From: Isoetes taiwanensis
Taxonomy: Eukaryota; Streptophyta; Lycopodiopsida; Isoetales; Isoetaceae
Length of the DNA stretch: 64,000 bases
Direction: 5' to 3'
NCBI GenBank assembly: GCA_021234155.1
Contig: JAJEKV010000003.1
Location: 9,362,413-9,426,412, forward strand
Made by a program: the position numbers and the translations under genes. Below the pieces are notes generated by a model. That model worked only from the letters and a program-made list of their open reading frames with translations. It had not been told where the DNA came from and searched no databases. This document shows positions 56,562 through 64,000 of the stretch, piece by piece (position 1 is the stretch's first letter; every line of letters begins with the position of its first letter).

Positions 56562-56813
56562 TGTTGAGCAGACGAAGCAGAATGTTTATTCTTCAGTGCT
56601 GCAGATACCTTTAATTTTGAACAGTTAATGGAAGCCTTCTAGCAATTTCTGCCTGGAGAATAGCAAGACAATAAGTTTTTATACATATATTCCATGGACA
56701 TACTCCTGGCGATGCTCATACTGGGACCCAATTGTAACTCTGCTCTGCATATATTTAAATTGATAAAGAATCTCGGTGTCATGCCTATTTCCCACAATGA
56801 TATCAGAGCATGG
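56562..56813 (+). mobile_element. Possible Ty1/copia LTR end and primer site
   Basis: TGTTGAGCAGACG (56562) to TATTTCCCACA (56796) could be a short LTR; directly after it TGATATCAGAGCATGG (56798-56813) matches the copia initiator-tRNA primer site TGGTATCAGAGC at 11 of 12 positions. No gag follows and no second LTR was found. Confidence 0.35.
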
Positions 56814-57841
56814 ACACTACGACTAAAGAACGAATTTTTTTGGTAATGTCTACTGACCAGTGAGATTGCGTGGGAGTGGCCTACACCATCCAGTGGGATT
56901 GAATGGAGTGGATGTATAGAAAGGATTCAGTGCTAACTAGGTGGTTGTTAATTAGCAAATTGTGTAGGTCCTAGTGAACAACTTGATTCCTCTGTTATAG
57001 CTACACTATTCTATAGGCTGTGCTTGTGAGTTGTACACTTGCAATATATATTTACTCCTCTGAACTGACTTAAGCTTTCAGAAAAATGATCTATACACAT
57101 AGTTACAAAAGCATGCAGTTTGTATACCCTATCAATTGGAGGCAAAACCCATAAACCTTCTGCTTGTAGCCATAACGTAGAACATTTTTTGTGATTTCCA
57201 TTTACTACATCATTTCTTCCATTGCCAACCACTACTGAAAAGCAATATGCAACTACTCAAGAAAAATATCTAGCTTGTGTGTAAAAATAGAGAAAATTAT
57301 CACTTTGACCAACTCCAAATCAAACGGCCAATATATTGATGACAATGTCAGACATGGGCGATCACTCACAACCTCGCTACATGATCTTTTTAATAAATTG
57401 GTTATCTTTCTGATAATTCTCGACTAGATCAGAATGGAAAGAAGCATCCATCTCACCAAGGACAGTAAAAACTTGGTGTACACTTCAAAAGAAGTTTATG
57501 AACCTGGGACTTCAATTTGTTCCACATAAAGCACGTGCAAGGCAGGGTCATGACCCTGTAATATGAAGCTAAACAGTATTGCAACATATCTAAAGGAATT
57601 CTGTTGTGGAATTCAGCATAATGCTAATAGAAAGAATATCGTAATGTTATGGCAGTGTACAGATGATTGAAAAGTCAAGATATGAGACATGGAAATTACC
57701 AAACATGCTGAAATATGTACCTAAAAGAACTGTAAACCAATGAATACAATACGTTATGACTTTCTAAGATGTTTCTTTGGGAATCGAACCCAAATTCCAC
57801 CAGGAGAATCTTTATTTTATTTTTTTTCCTTATTAAGTACA
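56814..57841. other. No supported gene; one possible minus-strand exon
   Basis: A minus-strand frame at 57011-57232 begins after a TTTTCAG acceptor-like site and could be a further exon of the gene at 57842-59067 or an unrelated fragment. Nothing recognised. Confidence 0.3.
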
Positions 57842-59067
57842 TCAAGTAGTACGATCAATCCTCAGGATACAAGGAGGCATACAATCCTTGCATCTGATTG
57901 TGTACTCTCTTCTATATCCTACCTTCTTATCGTCCATCAAGAAAACAAAATCAGAAAATCCAGTCAGCGCCTCCAATAACCTTCTGCATTCCACTAACGT
58001 CCATACTTCGTCCACATTCAACACATGAATATGATCGTTCTCCATATGCACTTCCAATTCAATTGTAGGAGTCCTAATGCAATGCTCCTCCACTGCTTTC
58101 CAACATAATTGACCATTTTCTCGCTGCCTTTTTTTTCTTTGAATGAAGAAATTGCAATATAAAGTCTGTTTTGGTAACCTGTACCTGAAAGTAGTTGTCT
58201 CATATTATTTACTTCAAAACCACAATGATAACAAAAACTTCATGGTTACCTGAATGTAAAACTGCTTGAGTCCACCTCACAAAGAGTTGTTTGTCCACCC
58301 GTCTCATGGATTCTTTTTCTCCATTCTCCATGAAAAATCTGTTCAAGAGAGGCTTCACTAACACCTCGAAAGGTGTATGTCTGTGGTGCAATCTTTAACG
58401 TCTTTACATCCTTGAACAAAAATGGTTTTGCGCCACCACGAACTCCGCCTCTTTCTGTCAACAACTTTTGTATTTCTCTTGCTAATAAGCATCGAAATGC
58501 CATGACAATATGTGTATTACTAATGCCTTTAGAAATATGAGATAGTGTAGGAGAATCTACCATCGTCAACTTTCCGAGCTTGCCATTTGATTTCGTGTAA
58601 TGGTATTTGTGGAACCAAACACCTTGATTCCTAAGAGAAGATAAAGGAACGTCAGGAAATAACAAACGCCCGATAGAATGGTGATGGACCTCCAACACGC
58701 TTGTGATGCTCTCTGTTGGAACTCTATTCTTGAACTCAGAAGAACAAAGACAATTTGCTTCAAGCTTTGGAAATGTAGGACTCTCTGCAATATCCTCCTT
58801 CATCATATCTTGAGGACCATATGCATGCGCAACAACAATCTCATCTACCCTTTTACGGCCTTGATTAATCACAAATCCAATAACATGGGCTTTCCAATGT
58901 GCATTCAAATCGTTGAGCTTTCGCTTTTTTACTGCATGATCACCATGCTGTGCAGGCCTCATTGTTACCCAAGAACCCACTGAGATATTCAAATCGATCC
59001 ATTCTCCATTATCACCCTTCCCATTTCTTAGTATAATTTGACTAATTTCAGATCGCTTCAAAGCCAT
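57842..59067 (-). CDS. Spliced gene with a BAH-like region
   Basis: Exon 59067-58250 and exon 58184-57842 are joined by a 65 bp GT-AG intron (58249-58185; donor TTCAG|GTAACC, acceptor CTTTCAG|GTAC). The joined frame is open over about 385 residues, whereas the unspliced frame stops at once, so the intron is well supported. The first half shows VGSWVTMRPA, AHVIGFVINQGRKRVDEIVV and SSEFKNRVPTESITSVLEVH, the spacing of a BAH (bromo-adjacent homology) domain: a chromatin-binding module. The second half is unrecognised and ends in a CKDCMPPC motif. Another GT-AG pair upstream (near 59150-59070) suggests a 5' untranslated intron. It converges on the transposase-like gene inside the same inverted repeats. 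BAH assignment is tentative. Confidence 0.55.
58185..58249 (-). other. 65 bp intron
   Basis: GTAACC donor and CTTTCAG acceptor on the minus strand; exact phase continuity on both sides. Confidence 0.7.
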
Positions 59068-60236
59068 TACCTGTGCAATAGATAAATAAATTAGTTAACT
59101 AGAAGGCCACTTAATAAGTAACATCATTGGGCCAAAAATACTTACAATTTCTCTTCAGTGAGTGGCTGCCAACTAATGTAACTTGAGAGGAGCAAATGTT
59201 CCATCCTTATTCTGTTTCACATCAAAATAACAAAAATAAGAATGTTTATATAGCTAACATACATATATTATGCACAACATATATGGCAGTAGCCCAATGT
59301 GCAACACCAAAGCCTGTAAGTACTATGCAAAAGTATTAATATACTAAAGATAAGGAATAAAGACTACAAAAAAAAACTGGAGTTTTGTGCCCTTTTTGGG
59401 TAGGTAAAATTTCAAGGCTTTCAAGGTACAATTTCATAATTTCAAGGCTTGCATTCCCGTTAGCTATTGTCAAAGAGATATCTGTTCTATATTAACTGAA
59501 TTTCCTGTCTGTTCTATGCAAATTGAATGTCCTGCAATTGCCTGAAGCAAATGTAAGAGTATGAAAACATCCATGAATAAAATGAAAAGCTTCATGTATG
59601 AACTTGAGAATATAAGACTTGATAATGCAGGCCATTGCTTCCTCATCCAGAATGTCAAAATAGATAGCATTAAACACCATATTCGATTTTGACCTTTTCA
59701 ATTGCTGCAGATGCGGTATACTTCAACCACTTGAAGCTGTTTTATAACCAGATTATTTACACAGCATTTTCAATTTATAACTATTGTTCGAAATCGCAAA
59801 TGATGAAAACAAGCATCGAATACCTGCTAAAAAATAAGAACAACATGGCCTTGCTGAAACTTTGTGCTTCAAGATGTGAACAACAACAACTAAGAGAAAT
59901 TTTGAGGAGACCAACGAACAACCAAAATTTGTATTCGACAACCCTATTCGGCTCACAACAGAATCATGGATTTGTTTGACACCACCATCACGAAAAATTT
60001 CTCTCAATACATTTCGCGCTCTCTAACCTTAGATTCAGGCGAAAATCTCTTGCATTAATTTCTATTATGCTTTAATGCGGTGTTAGGTTACCATAAATGT
60101 ATTCATAAATGTATTGGAAATTGGCTCATAAATTGCCACGTAATACTGGTATAAAACTATTAGCACCTCGCATGCTATTGGTTGATCTTAAATGCCCACG
60201 TGGAATTTCAAGGATTTATTATTGGGATATTTCGAG
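59068..60236. other. 5' side of the BAH-like gene and subterminal DNA
   Basis: Apart from the possible untranslated exon near 59150-59220 there is nothing coding. Contains the promoter of the minus-strand gene by position. Confidence 0.3.
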
Positions 60237-60257
60237 ATCCCAAAAAAACTCTAATGC
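60237..60257 (-). repeat. Right terminal inverted repeat
   Basis: ATCCC, seven A, CTCTAATGC; perfect inverse of 51326-51346. Confidence 0.8.
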
Positions 60258-61524
60258 TCTTTTTTTGTTCTCTTTTCTCCACCTTTTCATGTGCCCCTTT
60301 TCCTCCTTTTTCCATCCTCTTCCTCTTTATCCCTTGCCCTTTTCCGCTTCTCTTTTTCTATTTCCCGCTCCCCTTTACCTCGTACCCATTTTCCCTTCTC
60401 TTCCCCCCTTTCTGCCTTACTTTTTCCTTTTCCTTTTCTTTCCCTTCCCTTTTCATTATTTTCGCACCCTCTCGCTTTTTCCCTGTGCCCTTTTTTCATG
60501 TCCTTTTCCCATTCCTTTTCATTTTCTCTTTCCTATGCCTCTTTCGATTTCTTTTTCTCTATCCGTTTTATGTGCCCCTTTTCCTCATTTCCCCGCCCTC
60601 ACCCTCTTTTTCCTTTTCCACTTTCCCCTTTCCTCTCTTTCTTTCTTTTCCCTTTTCCCATGCTCTTTTTCCCCTTTCCTCACCCTTTCCCTCTTCCCTT
60701 TGTTCCCGTGCCCTTTTTCCCTTCCTCTTCCTCTTTTTCAATTCCTTCCTCCTCACCCTTCTCCTGTTTCACTTTTCCCCCTCCCTTTTCGTCCTTTTGG
60801 ACTTTTTTCTTTCTGTTTTCCTCCTTTTTTGATCCTTTCCCTCTTCCTCTTTTACCCATGCCCTTTTTCCCTTTCCTTCACCCTTTCTTCCTTTCATTCC
60901 TTTTTCCATGCCCTTCCCATATTTTTTCTATGCTCTTTTTCCTCTTTTTCCCACCCTTTCCCTCTTCCCCTTTCTTTGTTCCATGTCTTTTTTTCGCTTC
61001 ATTTTTTCCCTTTCTTCTTCCTTTTTCTTTTTCCCTTTTTTCTCGTGCCATTCCTCCCTTCGCTTTCCCTTTTTCCCTTCCCTTCTGCCCATCTTTTTTT
61101 GTTCCCCCTTTTCCTTGCCTTTTCCTCATTTTCCTAACCTTTCACTCTTTTCCTTTTCTCAGTGCCCCTTTTCCCTTGCCTTTCCCTCTCTCTTTTCCTT
61201 TCCCATGCCATTTTCCCTTCCCTTTTCTTCTTTCCTCACCCTTTTCCTTTTTCTCCTTTTTCCCATGCTCTTTTTCCCTTTCTTTTTCCCATTTTATTTT
61301 TTCCCCAACCCTTTTCCCATTCTTGATCCTTTTCCCCACTCTTTCCCTTTTTCCTATGCCATTTCCCCTTCCCTTTTCCCCTTTACCTCTTCCCATTTTT
61401 CCTTGTGCCTTTTTCTCAGGTTCCCTTTCCCCCTCCCCTTTGATTTTTTTCTTTCCCTTTCCCTTTTCCCATGCATTTTTCCCCTTTCTTATCCCCACCC
61501 TTTTCCTTTTTCCCCTTTTCCCTG
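60258..61524 (+). repeat. Pyrimidine tract 2, right part
   Basis: C/T-only DNA with the same TTTTCCCATGCTCTTTTTCCC and CACCC units as tract 1. Together with 50995-51325 it totals about 1.6 kb, close to tract 1 (1.66 kb), as expected for one tract split by an insertion. Confidence 0.8.
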
Positions 61525-62505
61525 CAGTTAGTGGAATAGAAGTTTACAAGTGGAAAAAAGCAATGGAAGAGGAAATGGACTCATTTGATAGAACAGGAAC
61601 TTATGAGTTAGTGAATTTGCCAAAAGGAAAGCATTCAATAGGAAATAAATGGGTATATAAGCTCAAAGTTAATGCAGATGGAACACCTAAATACAAGGCA
61701 AGGTTAGTTGCCCAAGGATACTCTCAGAAGAAAGGCATTGATTTTGAAGAAACTTACTCCCCAGTGGTAAAGTTAGCTAGTATTAGAATGATCATTGCTA
61801 TGTCAAATGCCCTAAATTTGAACCTGCATCACATGGATGTATGTACAGCGTTTTTGAATGCAGACCTAAAGGAGGAAGTCTATATGAACCAACCTCAGGG
61901 CTTTGAGAAGGGATTAGGAAAAGTGTGGAAGCTGAAAAAGGCTGTTTATGGTCTAAAACAGTCACCTAGAGAATGGTATTCTTGCATAAATGATTTTTTG
62001 AAGGAGCAAGGATTTATAAAATTGACAAATGATGGGAATGTGTATGTTCTAAGAGAAGGTGAAAGTTTCTGCATAATGGCAATTTATGTGGATGATTGTG
62101 TGCTAGCCTCTAACAACTCAGACTTTTTGAAAGACTGCAAACAAATGCTTAAGGGAAGGTATAAAATGACAGATCTTGGTGAGTTATCACAGTACCTTGG
62201 TGTAGAGGTGAAAAGAAATAGAGAAAGAAAAACCATATCATTATGTCAAAGCAGATACATTGATATAGTTTTGGAGAAGTTTAATATGCAGGACTGTAAC
62301 ACAGTAAAGGCCCCTATTCTTCCAGATTGTAAACTTTCAAAACATATGTGTCCTCAGTCAGACTGAAAATGAAATTGAAGAGATGAAGAAAGCTCCCTAC
62401 AGACAATTAATAGGGAGCCTACTATTCATTGCTAATAATAGCAGGCCTGACATTGCCTTTATTGTGAATGTCCTAAGCAACATGTGAATCCTGCTGGAAA
62501 GTCTT
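61525..62505 (+). mobile_element. Ty1/copia reverse transcriptase fragment
   Basis: Continuous frame from the tract into WKKAMEEEMDSFDRTGTYEL, GNKWVYKLKVNADGTPKYKA, RLVAQGYSQKKGIDFEETYS, HHMDVCTAFLNADLKEEVYM, KKAVYGLKQSPREWY and the catalytic YVDDCVLAS (about 62086-62112). After a frame break near 62365 it continues PYRQLIGSLLFIANNSRPDI and stops near 62486. Integrase, RNase H and LTRs are absent. The RT core is well preserved. The junction TTTTCCCTGCAG|TTAGTG looks like an ideal splice acceptor. Confidence 0.85.
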
Positions 62506-64000
62506 GATCTAACATGGCCACGTCACCAACCAGCGCCCATTTTCTTGAATCTTTTGTCCTATCTGATTCAAACTCTTTCTTGATCCCATCCACCTGAGAA
62601 TTTTCCTTTTGATCCGAATTTGCTCTCTTCATCTTGCTGGCCCTGTAGAGGCCCAGCAATTATCCTCTTCATCATCTGATTACCTTTGTATGGATATTAA
62701 ATTTTTTACAATCTTGAAGCAGGAAGACAGAATCTCGTGTGGTTTTCTATCTGGAGCTCACTCTACACTTTGGGAATCGCTAGTTCTTCACCAATACTTT
62801 CATGATTCCTTATTTGCTCCAGAATACACTACTACAACACACACAGAAGAATTAGAGTCTGAGATCATTGAATCTTGGGTATTGGAATTCACAGGCAAAA
62901 GAAATATCTCAGCAACAGCAATCTTTCAAGTTTACTGTGAATGGACAGACAAAAAAATTCAAGTTAAGATTTTCTCAGATTGATGCAATTAATGGATGCT
63001 CTCAAGGTATTTTGGCAAATCTATGGTTCTCCTTTCCTTCTTTGTTCTTAGATAGATTTTTCTCTTGCTTTGTTCCTTTGATCTTCCCTCACATCCCCTA
63101 CTAGCTTTAGCCACTCACCTTTGAATTTCCTTTTCTGTGCATTAATGGCGGTATTTCCCCAAAAAAATAAATCCTTCATTGACTCATCAGCCCTAAGCCC
63201 ATCTTCCCTCTCTTTTATTCATAACTTCATCCTCCTCCCTTCTGCTGCCAGAGACGATCTTCTTGCTCAGTTAAGTATACTCCACCTTGATCCTTCAAAA
63301 TTCATCAAATTTGGAGATTTCTCTAACCCTGCTCCTAAGGTAATAGAAATGCATCACTACAGCCACTTTGCTCCAAATTGGGATACTCTATCTCTGGACC
63401 CAAGAGGATCTCAAACTTTGCCAAATTTGGATGCCAATGGTGTGCCAATTCCTCTGTTCCCGAGGCCGAGATCCCCAGTTATCTCTGATGAACAACTGAC
63501 TTTTGACTTCGAGTACCAACAAACCCGGGCACCTACCAATATCCAGCTCTTCAGAGGTATTCAGCTTAACTCACCTGTGGTTGCCTGTAAGATTGAATCA
63601 TTGTCTAAAATTGTTGTTATAGTCAAAGTAGACTCGACTGGCTTAAAAATTGAAAAACTTTGGGATCATCTTCTTAGACTCCACAAAGGCATGTTATTAA
63701 CTCGATCTACTGGCTGAATTATCCCTACATTGTGGTTGAATGTGGCTGTACAAGGACTTCAAATTTCTTGCTCAAACTTGGCTTCTCCACTATTGAAACA
63801 TTTCAACTATCTTTTCTCAAATGGAATGCCAAATTACCTCTGAATGAATTCAACAAATTTCATGTTGCCTCTCTTACTATGAGTGAGCTCAGCCCTATTA
63901 CTGGAATGAAGACTGTTTCTCTACAATATTCAACTCAATTGGCACCTACCTGACTACTGAGTATTACCCTTACAAACCTCCCAAGTGCTTTGTCCAGCTT
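62506..64000 (+). other. Unrecognised protein-like frames running off the window
   Basis: Frames at 62609-62983, 62868-63104, 63121-63717 and 63732-63953 overlap or follow one another in different phases. They contain protein-like stretches (FKFTVNGQTKKFKLRFSQID, LWDHLLRLHKGMLLTRSTG) without a domain that I know. They look like one frame-broken ORF of a further retroelement, possibly a LINE ORF1 or gag, continuing past 64000. Confidence 0.35.

Larger units (their letters stand above)
51326..60257. mobile_element. 8.9 kb two-gene transposon with 21 bp terminal inverted repeats
   Basis: The left end GCATTAGAGTTTTTTTGGG-AT (51326-51346) is perfectly repeated in reverse complement at 60237-60257. 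Both outer flanks are pyrimidine tract, and joining them recreates the phrase CCCATGCTCTTTTT common in such tracts, so the element was inserted into one tract. ATGC occurs at both junctions and may be a short target duplication, but this is not certain. Inside are a plus-strand transposase-like gene and a minus-strand spliced gene, convergently arranged. I cannot assign a known superfamily. Confidence 0.7.

Noticed and set aside
60291-62366. A 691-codon open frame across the pyrimidine tract into the copia RT
   Set aside because: The first 410 codons are only F/P/S/L/C from C/T-only DNA, which cannot form stop codons easily. Only the RT part is a real protein remnant.

Overview
The window is nuclear DNA of a land plant and is almost entirely accessory DNA: nested mobile elements, minisatellites and decayed gene pieces. 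Plant origin is shown by relics of a plant-type sterol 4-alpha-methyl oxidase, a phytocyanin, a land-plant GPAT and a TPR-SET protein, by telobox motifs (AAACCCTA), and by plant-type chromodomain Ty3/gypsy, Ty1/copia, L1-like LINE and Helitron sequences. Introns that can be read are short (32, 65 and 87 bp). That would suit a seed-free plant such as a lycophyte, but the species is inference only.

Layout. 1-3070: degenerate repeat DNA with a poly-A retroposon end. 3076-16475: one 13.4 kb Ty3/gypsy chromodomain retrotransposon with two LTRs (3076-4761, 14803-16475), a GATGA target duplication, a tRNA-Met primer site, a polypurine tract, gag-protease, a broken reverse transcriptase/RNase H, and an integrase ending in a chromodomain. 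Between the primer site and gag it carries about 4.3 kb of extra cargo: two transcription units, each with a pair of ~67 bp palindromes and a TATA box. The first cargo gene (5425-6716) encodes a histone H3-like protein: the exact H3 start ARTKQTARK, about 330 residues of charged/proline linker, and a complete H3 histone fold. The second (7425-8933) is unrecognised. 17.7-21.9 kb: a cluster of unrelated plant gene fragments plus a Mutator-type MITE. 24-28.5 kb: a LINE remnant, a hAT-type MITE, a Helitron end, a fold-back element and a minisatellite. 28.5-36.7 kb: two large CATGCC minisatellite arrays around tandem 825 bp and ~550-800 bp non-coding modules with palindromic teloboxes. 40-48.7 kb: a truncated LINE, a Helitron end with a 1.65 kb pure pyrimidine tract, and a nearly complete LINE on the minus strand. 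50-61.5 kb: a Cys-rich ORF, then a third Helitron end whose pyrimidine tract is split by an 8.9 kb element (51326-60257) with perfect 21 bp terminal inverted repeats. That element carries a transposase-like gene and a convergent spliced gene with a BAH-like region. 61.5-64 kb: a Ty1/copia reverse transcriptase fragment and unrecognised ORFs.

How it fits together. The strongest candidate for an undescribed system is the retrotransposon that carries a histone H3-like gene, because the same element's integrase ends in a chromodomain, a module known in other elements to read methylated H3 tails. The second is the two-gene inverted-repeat transposon at 51.3-60.3 kb. A caution applies throughout: homologous repeat copies differ again and again by CAG/CTG versus CG, so many frame breaks here (H3-like gene, gag, pol) may be base-calling artefacts at methylated CHG sites rather than real mutations.
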